A stretch of 43,917 nt of DNA from positions 8,149 to 52,065 of the forward strand of contig PLTF01000138.1 in the NCBI GenBank assembly GCA_003164335.1, written 5' to 3'. Both the position numbers and the translations under genes were made by a program. Each line of letters opens with the position of its first letter. Position 1 is the first letter of the stretch. The DNA comes from Fibrobacterota bacterium. Its GTDB lineage: Bacteria > Fibrobacterota > Chitinivibrionia > Chitinivibrionales > Chitinispirillaceae. The notes under the pieces are model-generated. The model worked only from the letters and a program-made list of their open reading frames with translations. It was not told the origin of the DNA and ran no database searches. Shown here in pieces: positions 8,822-16,987 of this stretch.

Positions 8822-9955
8822 ATGGAGAGAAGTCCGGTTATACTGGTCGTTGACGACGAAGAACGAAACCTCCGGCTCATGGAATCGGTCCTGGTCCCGA
8901 AAAAATATACGATTACGGTCGCCCGCGATGGAGCCGAGGCGATTGAAAAAGCCCAGAAGGAGGCTCCCGATGCGATTCTTCTCGATGTCATGATGCCGGT
9001 CATGGATGGGTTTGAGGCGTGCCGCCGCCTCAAGGCCGATGCCCGGACCGCGTCGATCCCGGTGCTTTTAGTGACTGCGCTCGAAGCGAGAGCCGACCGT
9101 TTGAAAGGGATCGAAGCCGGTGCAACCGATTTCATATCGAAGCCGATCGACATAGAGTATCTGCTGCTCAAGGTCCGCAACGCCCTGTACGCCAAGGGTC
9201 TGTTCAATTCGGTGCAGGAGAGCTATGAACAGCAGCGACAACTCGAAGAGGTACGCGATAAGCTGACCCACATGATCGTTCATGATCTCCGGACCCCGCT
9301 TCTTGGCATAAGCGGCAATTTGGAACTTCTGAAAATGCACGCTGCGGAGTACCTGAGTACAGACCAGATGCGCTACATTGATAATGCGACCTATGCGGCC
9401 TGGAGCATGGTTGAGCTGGTCAACAGTATCCTTGCGGTTAACCGATTCGAACAGGGAAACATCGAGATCAACCTCAACCAGGATAATCTCAAGGATATTG
9501 CCTTTGAATCGATTGAACTCCTCGGATCGCTGAAATCCAAATGCGCCATCACGGTCTCCTGTTCGCCGGAACCGGTATCGGCGCTGTGTGATCGGGACCT
9601 GATTCGCCGGGTGATGCTCAATCTTTTGAGCAATGCGATAAAATTTACCACCAGCGGGGATAATATCAGGATTGCGATTGTCGCGGAGCCGGGCGGGATC
9701 AGGGTCAAGGTCAGCGACACCGGTCCCGGCGTTCCCGAGCAATATCATAAGAAAATATTTGAAAAATTCGGCCAGATCGCCATGAGTAAAGAGCGGATGA
9801 TGTATTCGACCGGACTCGGACTGGCCTTTTGCAAGATGGCGGTAGAGGCCCACGGCGGCGAAATCGGTATCGAAAGCGAAGAGGGAAAGGGCAGCACCTT
9901 CTGGTTTTTCCTGCCCGGCGCTACAAAAGGGGAGGCTGCCGGATTTTCCCTTTAA
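8822..9955 (+). CDS. Receiver-histidine kinase hybrid (soluble)
   Basis: A 377-aa cytoplasmic protein with reversed order: N-terminal receiver (residues 5-123; phospho-acceptor D55 in LLDVMMP, K107), a helical linker, HisKA with VHDLRTPLLG (H154), and an ATPase domain with NLLSNAIKF (267-275), DTGPGVP and STGLGL (329-334). No membrane segment is present. AGGAGAG precedes the ATG. Kinases with an N-terminal receiver are typically switched by phosphorylation from a partner kinase, so it is probably the downstream step of the 6857-9955 relay. Its final target is not in the window. Confidence 0.9.
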   Translation: MERSPVILVVDDEERNLRLMESVLVPKKYTITVARDGAEAIEKAQKEAPDAILLDVMMPVMDGFEACRRLKADARTASIPVLLVTALEARADRLKGIEAGATDFISKPIDIEYLLLKVRNALYAKGLFNSVQESYEQQRQLEEVRDKLTHMIVHDLRTPLLGISGNLELLKMHAAEYLSTDQMRYIDNATYAAWSMVELVNSILAVNRFEQGNIEINLNQDNLKDIAFESIELLGSLKSKCAITVSCSPEPVSALCDRDLIRRVMLNLLSNAIKFTTSGDNIRIAIVAEPGGIRVKVSDTGPGVPEQYHKKIFEKFGQIAMSKERMMYSTGLGLAFCKMAVEAHGGEIGIESEEGKGSTFWFFLPGATKGEAAGFSL

Positions 9956-9991
9956 GCAAGCGCTTAACGGATAACCGGGGATCATGCTCTT

Positions 9992-10008
9992 CTAATCGAA
10001 TTCTAACG
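9992..10008 (+). promoter_or_regulatory. Candidate PHO-box pair before the GT21-like gene
   Basis: CTAATC (9992-9997) and CTAACG (10003-10008) are 11 bp apart, matching the CTAACA repeats before both pstS genes. The site ends 8 bp before the ATG at 10017. If it acts as a PHO box with a -10 about 9 bp downstream, translation would begin at the second in-frame ATG (10041). This is a weaker case than the pstS sites: two repeats instead of three or four. Confidence 0.45.
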
Positions 10009-10016
10009 CTGCGGCA

Positions 10017-11216
10017 ATGATTCCCGGCTATTTTACCGGCATGGTTCACCTTCTTGCCGGCGGCTTGATTGTACTGTCCATGGGATTTGCCTGCCTGTAC
10101 GCGGCGCTTATTGTGATCCACCGTCCGCGACCGGGAGCATCCAATCGACCGCTTTCCCGCTACCCCCGGGTAAACGTGCTTCTGACACTTCGCCACATGG
10201 ACGACGGCCTGGAAGAGAACCTTTCCTCGGTGTTCTCGTGCGGCTATCCAAACTACTCGGTGCTTCTTGCAGTCGATACCATGCAGGACCCGTGCATTGC
10301 AACCGTAGAGCGCGTACGTTCCCGGTTCCCGGGGATTTCCTCGAAAGTGATTGCCGCCGGTCACACACAGACGAGCAACCCTAAAATAAGCAAGCTGTCC
10401 CGCCTGGAACGGGAGTGCGATGCCGAACTGTTCTGGGTTCTGGATTCGGATATCCGCGTTGGTCCCGGAACGCTGAGCGCCCTGGTCCATGAATACCTTG
10501 TCCGCGATGCCGGAATTGTCTTCTCCCCGATCAGGGGCGACGGTGCCCGGACCTTTGGCAGCATCCTTGAAATGAGCTATCTCAATTTTTTCCTCTCCGG
10601 CAGCGTTCTGTGCGCATGGAATCTTATGCGACAGCGGGTAATCGTGGGAAAATCGCTCCTGATCGACCGGCAGGCAATCGATCAATTCGGCGGGTTTTCG
10701 TATTTCGCCGATGTCCTGGCCGAGGACCACTGGCTCGGGGAAGCCTTTGCGAGAAGCGGGATCCCGGTGCGATGCAACTATACCTGGGTTGATAATATTA
10801 AGGAAAGCTCAAGCGTCGCGACTTTCTTCAATCGAATAGCTCGCTGGGCCAAACTGCGGTACCACCTGAAACGGCCTCTTTACCTGCTGGAACCGCTCCT
10901 GAATCCCCTCGCCATTATTCTCTTATGTTTACCTTTTCTCGGCAAAGCCGCAATGCCGATTGCCGGAGCGGCGCTATTGCTGCGGATAGTCCTGGAGTAT
11001 ATCGTGCTCCTTGCCGTCGAGGGGCATCGTGGAAACCGAATCGCCGTTTTATGCGCACTGCCTGCAGCGGTCCTGGCCAAGGACCTCCTCATGATAGCGG
11101 CTTATGTCATGCCTTTTTTCAGCAGCACCATCAACTGGCGGGGGGGCAGCATAAGGATCGGCAGAGATACCCTTATCCCCTTCGGCCGGGAGAGCCGTCT
11201 TCTTGACGGAGCGTAA
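10017..11216 (+). CDS. GT21-like (ceramide glucosyltransferase family) membrane glycosyltransferase
   Basis: A 399-aa membrane-bound GT-A enzyme. TM1 is about residues 9-32 and a hydrophobic C-terminal region follows from about 285. The hallmark series of family GT21 is visible: NPKISKL (121-127), DSDIRV (DxD, 143-148), ED (236-237, likely catalytic) and RIARW (273-277), the (Q/R)xxRW motif. GT21 enzymes transfer sugar to ceramide or, in bacteria such as the HpnI group, to other lipids. I infer a glycolipid product. ATG 10017 is the longest start; ATG 10041 is possible. It overlaps the next gene by 14 nt. Substrate is not certain. Confidence 0.85.
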   Translation: MIPGYFTGMVHLLAGGLIVLSMGFACLYAALIVIHRPRPGASNRPLSRYPRVNVLLTLRHMDDGLEENLSSVFSCGYPNYSVLLAVDTMQDPCIATVERVRSRFPGISSKVIAAGHTQTSNPKISKLSRLERECDAELFWVLDSDIRVGPGTLSALVHEYLVRDAGIVFSPIRGDGARTFGSILEMSYLNFFLSGSVLCAWNLMRQRVIVGKSLLIDRQAIDQFGGFSYFADVLAEDHWLGEAFARSGIPVRCNYTWVDNIKESSSVATFFNRIARWAKLRYHLKRPLYLLEPLLNPLAIILLCLPFLGKAAMPIAGAALLLRIVLEYIVLLAVEGHRGNRIAVLCALPAAVLAKDLLMIAAYVMPFFSSTINWRGGSIRIGRDTLIPFGRESRLLDGA

Positions 11217-12543
11217 CAAGAGGATCGTTGTCGTTTCGGTTCTCATGGGCCTTGGTCACCTGCGGGCAGCCTATCCGCTGCACCATCTCACCGCGGAAGG
11301 CGTGCTTCTTTACGGATCGCGGAAAACGACTCCGATGCCGGAGTACCGGTTGTGGCGGGGTATCCGGCGATCGTACTATGCCTTTTCGCGTGCAGGAAAC
11401 ATTCCGGTCATCGGAAGCCTCATCCTGCGCCTTCTCGTCTGGCTGCAGCATATCGACCCGTACTACCCGCGTCGCGACCGTTCGAAGCCTACCGTCATGG
11501 TCCGCTACCTCGATTATTGTATCAGGCAACGCGGGCTCTGCGGGGGCTTGATCGCTGACCTCGGGAACTATGCCGGACCCGTAATCCACACCTATTTCGC
11601 AACCGCGCTCGCCCTCGACAAAAAAGGCGGTCCTGCGCTCCGGAATTACCTGCTCATCTGCGACAGCGATTTCAATCGCGTCTGGGTCCCCGCGAATCCT
11701 CGCCAAAGCACGCTGCGCTACCTCGCTCCCTGCACCCAGGTCAAGCGGCGGCTGGTATCCTACGGGGTTCCGGAGGAAAGCATATTTCTCACCGGATTTC
11801 CGCTTCCCCGGGAAAATATCGGCAGTGAAAAGAGCATGGAAATCCTGAAGCGCGACCTGTTCCAGCGCCTTGTGCGCCTGGATCCGGGAGAACGGTTTTT
11901 CCGGACTCACCGCCGGTCGGTGGCTTCCTGGCTCGACCTGGAGGAAAAGCCCCTGCGGCCGGACCGGATAACCCTCACCTTTGCCATCGGCGGAGCCGGT
12001 GCACAGGCGGAATTTGTGCCCGCCATTCTCAAGAGCCTGCGAAGCGCCATTCGGGATGACCGGATCCGCGTCGTGATCTCCGTCGGTATCCAGAAACGGA
12101 TTTTCGAACGCGTTTTCGGTTATCTCAATCGGCTGGGTTTCCGTGGAGGTGCCGAAGGTGGGGTGGAGGTGCTTTTCGATCCCGATCCGTATGTCTATCT
12201 CGACCGGTTCAATGCCTGCCTGCGCCAAACCGATATTCTCTGGTCCAAGCCAAGCGAGCTGGTATTTTACAGTGCACTCGGGCTGCCCATTGTCATGGCG
12301 CCCCCGATCGGCACGCACGAAGAGCTCAACAAGCGGTGGCTTCAGGAGATCCATGCGGGAATCAATCCTCCCGGCCCCCTCGAATGCTGTCACGAGTGGC
12401 TCTTCGATCTCCGTGATAGCGGACGGCTTGCCGAGGCGGCCTGGGACGGATTTCTCAAGGGTCGCAAACTCGGAACCTACAAGATCGAGCGGCTGGTGAA
12501 TCAGGAGTTATTTGAGGAGGGGCAATCGCCGCTCGAACAATGA
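11203..12543 (+). CDS. GT-B glycosyltransferase-like protein (MGDG synthase/MurG-like)
   Basis: A 446-aa soluble protein that opens with VVVSVLMGLGHLRAA, resembling the glycine-rich GxGH loop of MurG and monogalactosyldiacylglycerol synthases. The C-terminal half has IGGAGAQAEF, then SKPSELVFYSALGLPIVMAPPIGTHEELN, like the donor-binding segment of GT28 enzymes. It starts with TTG (11203) inside the end of the GT21-like gene, with GGGAGAG upstream. Its stop overlaps the next start (ATGA, 12540-12543). The pairing suggests two steps of one glycolipid pathway. Assignment is to the fold; the exact family is uncertain. Confidence 0.68.
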   Translation: MTERNKRIVVVSVLMGLGHLRAAYPLHHLTAEGVLLYGSRKTTPMPEYRLWRGIRRSYYAFSRAGNIPVIGSLILRLLVWLQHIDPYYPRRDRSKPTVMVRYLDYCIRQRGLCGGLIADLGNYAGPVIHTYFATALALDKKGGPALRNYLLICDSDFNRVWVPANPRQSTLRYLAPCTQVKRRLVSYGVPEESIFLTGFPLPRENIGSEKSMEILKRDLFQRLVRLDPGERFFRTHRRSVASWLDLEEKPLRPDRITLTFAIGGAGAQAEFVPAILKSLRSAIRDDRIRVVISVGIQKRIFERVFGYLNRLGFRGGAEGGVEVLFDPDPYVYLDRFNACLRQTDILWSKPSELVFYSALGLPIVMAPPIGTHEELNKRWLQEIHAGINPPGPLECCHEWLFDLRDSGRLAEAAWDGFLKGRKLGTYKIERLVNQELFEEGQSPLEQ

Positions 12544-13244
12544 ACCATTTTTTAAAGATGCCGATAAAGAAAACCTTCCTCGCCATCGCAGGGGTGCTCG
12601 TCGCCTTCTGCGGAATTCGGGCCGCCGCTCCCGCTGCACGCTCCATAGCCTTTCGGGAAATCGAAAGCGGTATCGAGAAAACCGCCAGTTATTCCATAAC
12701 CCGGAATCAATCCGGATATAGTGTTTCAATAACGACGATTAAGGGTAACGAGCAAATTATAGAGGAGCTGGTTTGCGACTCAGCCTGGAGAACCATCCGG
12801 TGGCATTACCGCTCCGCCGTCAACTCAACGGATCTTGTTGCACAGCGCAGTGGAGACAGCATTGGCCTGAGCGGCCTTATGCACGGGAAGCAGGTGTCGA
12901 AGATCCTCAGCATCGACGGCAACCCCTGGTACCAGCTGGTAACTATGGCGATGCAGACCATTGCCGCCGATTCCGCCATAAAGGCCAAATACTGGGCCGT
13001 CAGCATAGAAGGCCTCGCTGTCTTGAAGGCGGTGCCCTTCAGGGTCGCTGCAATTGTCAACACTCCCCTCCCGGGCCGCCCAGAACTCCTCTGCAGGCGG
13101 GTGCAGGCCAGGCTCGACGGGATCTTCGGGCGATTCTGGGACGGCTACTACTTCATCAGGTCGGATAACGGCAGCTTCGTACACTATGAGGGATATCGGC
13201 TGGGATCCAAGGGAATTTATGGAACCATTGACATCCTTCAATAG
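12540..13244 (+). CDS. Secreted protein of unknown function (DUF3108-like in style)
   Basis: A 234-aa protein with an N-terminal signal sequence (hydrophobic residues about 12-28, cleavage near AAA) and a beta-rich remainder containing Ser/Asp-Gly repeats. The layout recalls small periplasmic DUF3108-type proteins, but no diagnostic motif is clear. It is translationally coupled to the glycosyltransferase upstream (ATGA), so it belongs to that operon and may be a periplasmic lipid-binding or handling partner. I do not recognise a function with confidence. Confidence 0.75.
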   Translation: MNHFLKMPIKKTFLAIAGVLVAFCGIRAAAPAARSIAFREIESGIEKTASYSITRNQSGYSVSITTIKGNEQIIEELVCDSAWRTIRWHYRSAVNSTDLVAQRSGDSIGLSGLMHGKQVSKILSIDGNPWYQLVTMAMQTIAADSAIKAKYWAVSIEGLAVLKAVPFRVAAIVNTPLPGRPELLCRRVQARLDGIFGRFWDGYYFIRSDNGSFVHYEGYRLGSKGIYGTIDILQ

Positions 13245-13353
13245 AGCGAAAATCGCAACCCATTGTATTCCCCTCTCTTAACAAATTTCTCATACATCCG
13301 CCATTAAATGCTAGCATTTTTGCGGTATATTCTTGGATATAAAAGAGAATCCA

Positions 13354-14130
13354 ATGAATATCCTTGTGCTCTCAGACCTCCACCTTTCGAATCACGACCA
13401 TTTCAGCGCTTTCGGCTGGAAAGTCGACGATTTCCTGCGACAGCTCGACCTGATCTGCACCATGTACTGCGTGGACAGAATTGTTCTTAACGGTGATATC
13501 CTGGATTTGTGCAAATATGACTGGCACGAGATTGTTAAATCGAACGGCAGGCTGCTCGGCTACCTCGCCGCCAACGATTCGGTTTGTTTGAGGGGAAATC
13601 ACGATTTCCGGGCCGAGGAGGGCCTTGACCATTACCGCATCACGAACAGCCGCGGGCAAAGTATCCACATCGAGCACGGGCACAAGGCCGATTTTTTCGG
13701 CGGCACCAAATTCGGCAGGTTCCTCAACGATGCGATGTTCCGCGGTCTAAAATTCCTGTTCGCCCTTCCACCGGTCCGCGCGCTCTATTTCAACATCCTG
13801 CACCGGGAAGAGGGACTGATCGGGCAGAGGAAATACAATTCGTACGATTACCTTCGCTATGCTCTGGGCCTCCTTGCGGAGCACGATGTCGTCATCCTTG
13901 GGCATACCCACGAAATCGAAGCGCACCAGAGCTATCGGGGATCGAAACTAAAATTGTATTTAAATTGCGGGACCTGCACCTTCGGCAGGTTCCAGGGTAT
14001 TGTGCTGGATACCGAGTCGCTGCAGTACGATCTTATCCGGGTCGACCAACATAGGGAGATCCCTGAAAGCGATGTCCGGTATCCGGCGAAGGATCGGACG
14101 AAAACGCTTCTGACGAGGGCTGCCGGTTAA
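13354..14130 (+). CDS. LpxH-like metallophosphoesterase
   Basis: A 258-aa calcineurin-fold phosphoesterase with all metal motifs: SDLH (7-10), NGD (46-48), GNHD (81-84), EHGH (107-110) and GHTH (183-186). The overall form is that of UDP-2,3-diacylglucosamine pyrophosphatase (LpxH) and relatives, which cut pyrophosphate or phosphodiester bonds in lipid precursors. The ATG at 13354 is chosen over TTG 13333 because the fold starts immediately after it. It follows the glycosyltransferase operon by 109 bp. A role in lipid A synthesis or in phosphate recovery from lipids is inference. Confidence 0.83.
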   Translation: MNILVLSDLHLSNHDHFSAFGWKVDDFLRQLDLICTMYCVDRIVLNGDILDLCKYDWHEIVKSNGRLLGYLAANDSVCLRGNHDFRAEEGLDHYRITNSRGQSIHIEHGHKADFFGGTKFGRFLNDAMFRGLKFLFALPPVRALYFNILHREEGLIGQRKYNSYDYLRYALGLLAEHDVVILGHTHEIEAHQSYRGSKLKLYLNCGTCTFGRFQGIVLDTESLQYDLIRVDQHREIPESDVRYPAKDRTKTLLTRAAG

Positions 14131-14411
14131 TGTCGGAGACGCATCAAAGCAACCCCCGGTTTCCGATTCCGCACGATCTGCTCTTGACTATGACAATCGC
14201 CGCCATGACCGCAGGAATATTGAACTGTCAATCCCGGGGAATCGCGGCCTGATGCAGGGAATCTTCTTCATAGTTCTCCGCTCATCATGCAATCCTAACA
14301 TTAAGGCGATTCTTTTTCTTCCGGTTGAAACCGTAACCCGGGGCATTTTCATCCATGATTCGCTGCCAATGCGAATCCGGTTCACCATAAAGGCTTGCAA
14401 TATATGGCATT
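14131..14411. other. Non-coding stretch upstream of pstS2
   Basis: The first part of the 454-bp gap before pstS2. No coding potential or terminator with a T-run was seen after the phosphoesterase stop. One isolated CTAACA (about 14295-14300) has no partner at 11 bp. The regulated promoter lies further right. Confidence 0.4.
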
Positions 14412-14454
14412 GTAACCGGATTCTAATAATTGGCTAACATTTCAATACGATTTT
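14412..14454 (+). promoter_or_regulatory. PHO box of the pstS2 promoter
   Basis: GTAACC (14412-14417), CTAATA (14423-14428) and CTAACA (14434-14439) start 11 bp apart. Nine bases after the last repeat comes GATTTT (14449-14454), the same spacing as the TATTTT behind the pstS1 box. The leader to the pstS2 ATG is about 130 nt. The match in repeat, period and spacing to the pstS1 site makes control by the same regulator likely. Confidence 0.78.
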
Positions 14455-14584
14455 GTTATCCCATTGGTGAGGCGGCAATCAGGTGGAGGAACAGAGCGGG
14501 GCTAATAATTTCGATTGTCGGAATATCCGTTGTTGAAAAGCTTCAAAGCAGTATCATCATTTACCCTTAAGAAAGGATGTACCT

Positions 14585-15640
14585 ATGCACCCACATTCTA
14601 ACGCGTTGCGGCTCTTTACGATAGCAGTATCGTGTCTATCTATGGCGACCATTGCTTCGGCAGCGGAAATAACAGGGGCGGGAGCGACTTTCCCCTATCC
14701 GGTGTATGCAAAATGGGCTGAGGCCTATAAGGCCCGGACCGGGACTGAACTCAATTATCAGTCCATCGGCTCCGGAGGGGGCATCAAGCAGATCGAAGCT
14801 AAGACGGTCGACTTCGGCGCTTCCGATAAACCCCTTAAAGAGGACTCGCTCAAAGCCCATGAATTGGTGCAGTGGCCGATGATCATGGGCGGGGTTGTAC
14901 CTGTTGTAAACATTGAGGGTGTCGGGCCGGGAGCGATAAAATTAACGGGTCCGGTTCTGGCCGATATCTACCTCGGCAAAATCAAAAAGTGGAACGATGC
15001 CGCCATCGTGAAGATTAACGCAGGCTTGAAACTGCCCGATCAGGATATCGCCGTTGTCCACCGGTCCGATGGCTCGGGAACAACCTTCCTTTTTACCAAT
15101 TATCTGATGAAGGTGAGCAAGGATTGGGAGAAGACGGTCGGCAACGATGCTTCGGTTGAATGGCCGGTCGGTATCGGCGGCAAGGGAAATGAGGGCGTCG
15201 CGAATTTCACGGCACAGACGCCGGGATCGATCGGCTATGTAGAATTCGCCTATGCGCTTCAGAATAAGCTTTCCTATGCGATGATGGCCAGCCATGACGG
15301 GAAATTCGTTTCTCCAACCAGCGCCACCTTCCAGTCGGCGGCATCACACGCCGATTGGGCGCATGCCGCAGGTTTTTACCTGGTCCTGACCGACCAGGCG
15401 GGCAAGGAAAGCTGGCCGATAACCGGGGCGAGTTTCATCCTGATGCACACGAAACAGGACAAGCCCGACCAGGCAAAGGCAGCGCTGGATTTCTTCTCGT
15501 GGTGCTATGCCAACGGCGACTCGATGGCTGAAACGCTCGATTATGTCCCAATGCCGAAGAGCGTCGTCAAACTCGTTAAAGATACCTGGACGAAGAATAT
15601 AAAAGCAGCGAACGGCGGAGATATTTATTCCGGCAAGTAG
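14585..15640 (+). CDS. pstS: Periplasmic phosphate-binding protein PstS (system 2, E. coli type)
   Basis: A 351-aa protein with a signal peptide at residues 1-26 (ASA cleavage). Every phosphate ligand of E. coli PstS can be placed with one constant offset of 25: T35-F36, S63, D81, R160 and S164-G165-T166 (in HRSDGSGTT). The mature length is also E. coli-like. AAAGGA precedes the ATG. It is followed by a porin gene on the same strand, then by pstCAB and phoU. Because the two PstS proteins are of different subclasses, the systems probably differ in affinity or were acquired separately. Confidence 0.95.
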   Translation: MHPHSNALRLFTIAVSCLSMATIASAAEITGAGATFPYPVYAKWAEAYKARTGTELNYQSIGSGGGIKQIEAKTVDFGASDKPLKEDSLKAHELVQWPMIMGGVVPVVNIEGVGPGAIKLTGPVLADIYLGKIKKWNDAAIVKINAGLKLPDQDIAVVHRSDGSGTTFLFTNYLMKVSKDWEKTVGNDASVEWPVGIGGKGNEGVANFTAQTPGSIGYVEFAYALQNKLSYAMMASHDGKFVSPTSATFQSAASHADWAHAAGFYLVLTDQAGKESWPITGASFILMHTKQDKPDQAKAALDFFSWCYANGDSMAETLDYVPMPKSVVKLVKDTWTKNIKAANGGDIYSGK

Positions 15641-15722
15641 GCCTGTTCAGCGCTTTCTGCGGCAGGGATATCAATTGGAAATTGCGGTCAACAACCATAT
15701 CAACCTATTAAAAGGAGAGAAA

Positions 15723-16880
15723 GTGAATACACGTCTTCTGAAAGTCGCAGGGATTGCGTTCAGCATTCTGTGGGCTGCGCAGTCGGCAACGTTCGCACAG
15801 GGAACGGTTACCGGAAAGATCTTCGCCGACTGGTACGATAACCAGAGCAATCTATCGACCCTGGATAATACGGCTGCACGATCAGGATTCGATCTTACCC
15901 GGGCCTATTTCGGGTATAACTACACGATCGACAGTAATTTTGGTGCGGGAGTAATGCTCGATGTGGCGCGAATTAATCCGGCTACCGCAGTTACCACCAC
16001 CACCACCACCACCGGTACGGTAAATGACTCCTCTATCAGTTCGACCCATGATACCGTGAAGTCGACCTCTACCTCTACCTCGACAGTAACGACGGACAAA
16101 CGTTACGATGCCTTCCTGAAATTCGCGTACTTGACATGGAAGAATGCCCTTCCTTATACTACCCTTACCGCGGGCCAGATTCCCTACTTCGCTTTCGATG
16201 TCCAGGAAGCGTTCTGGGACCATCGGTATATTTACAAAACGCTTATGGATCAGGAGGGCTGGGAATCCAGCGCCGACCTCGGAGTCAAGGCAGTATTCAG
16301 CCCGGACCCAATGCTCAAGGTCACTCTCGGCGTGACCGACGGTGAAGGCTATAGCGCTCCTCAGGATGCATACGGCGATTTCAAGGGTGCTCTCGGAATC
16401 CAGGTCAATCCAATCAAAGAGCTTACGGTGTACCTCTATGGGGATTTCATGCAGGTCGGTAATGGCACAGCGCCGGCGGCTCATGCCACGCAATCTACCG
16501 GTTCCCTCTTTGCCGGATACAATCTCCCTGACGTATGGAAGCTCGGCGCCGAATTCGATGCCCAGAACAACAAGGGCGGCGTCTTAAATCATACGGTAAG
16601 CGGCGTGTCGGTGAACGGAAGCGTCAATATTATCAAGCCGCTTCAGATTTTTGGCCGCTTCGACATGATCGGCTCGGCAGGCAACTGGAATGAGAATTCG
16701 TCGAATAATCAGACGGCTTCGTATGACGGACGGATAGCAATTGGTGGTATTCAGTATCAGCCGGTAAAGAAGGTCAAGCTGGCTGCGGACTACCAGTGGA
16801 CTCTGGACCGAGCGTCAGCTAAAGTTGCGGATCCAACCGCGGGCGACGTGTTTTACATTAATGCCGAAGTCGATTATTGA
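15723..16880 (+). CDS. Outer-membrane porin, probably phosphate-selective (OprP-like role)
   Basis: A 385-aa beta-barrel protein. The GTG at 15723 is chosen because AAAGGAGAG lies just before it; it gives a signal peptide ending ATFAQ. Alternating amphipathic strands fill the mature protein and the C-terminus reads YINAEVDY, with an aromatic last residue as in porins. A Thr/Ser-rich low-complexity insert at about residues 91-125 probably forms a surface loop. Its place between pstS2 and pstC2 downstream of a PHO box suggests phosphate or anion uptake across the outer membrane (inference from context). Confidence 0.82.
   Translation: MNTRLLKVAGIAFSILWAAQSATFAQGTVTGKIFADWYDNQSNLSTLDNTAARSGFDLTRAYFGYNYTIDSNFGAGVMLDVARINPATAVTTTTTTTGTVNDSSISSTHDTVKSTSTSTSTVTTDKRYDAFLKFAYLTWKNALPYTTLTAGQIPYFAFDVQEAFWDHRYIYKTLMDQEGWESSADLGVKAVFSPDPMLKVTLGVTDGEGYSAPQDAYGDFKGALGIQVNPIKELTVYLYGDFMQVGNGTAPAAHATQSTGSLFAGYNLPDVWKLGAEFDAQNNKGGVLNHTVSGVSVNGSVNIIKPLQIFGRFDMIGSAGNWNENSSNNQTASYDGRIAIGGIQYQPVKKVKLAADYQWTLDRASAKVADPTAGDVFYINAEVDY
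15993..16085 (+). repeat. Simple-sequence repeats in the porin gene
   Basis: Seven ACC units (15993-16013) encode a Thr run, and a hexamer series TCGACC, TCTACC, TCTACC, TCGACA (16062-16085) encodes Ser-Thr repeats. Both have unit lengths divisible by three, so changes in copy number would keep the frame and alter only loop length. Confidence 0.85.
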
Positions 16881-16893
16881 TTATTTCCCGATA

Positions 16894-16929
16894 GCGGCCT
16901 TGAGGGTGCATAACACTTCTCAAGGCCGC
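16894..16929 (+). terminator. Hairpin between porin and pstC2
   Basis: A perfect 11-bp stem GCGGCCTTGAG (16894-16904) / CTCAAGGCCGC (16919-16929) with a 14-nt loop, followed by TGTTTCG rather than a clean T-run. It begins 14 nt after the porin stop. It may act as partial terminator or mRNA-protecting structure, so that pstS2 and porin are made in excess over the permease genes. Confidence 0.65.
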
Positions 16930-16987
16930 TGTTTCGTCAATCGCCTACTATCATTTTTCCCCTGTTCCTTTAGAATGAATCATAGTT

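Noticed and set aside
11173-12393. Minus-strand open frame of 406 codons
   Set aside because: Opposite the coupled GT-B gene, no ribosome site and no domain.
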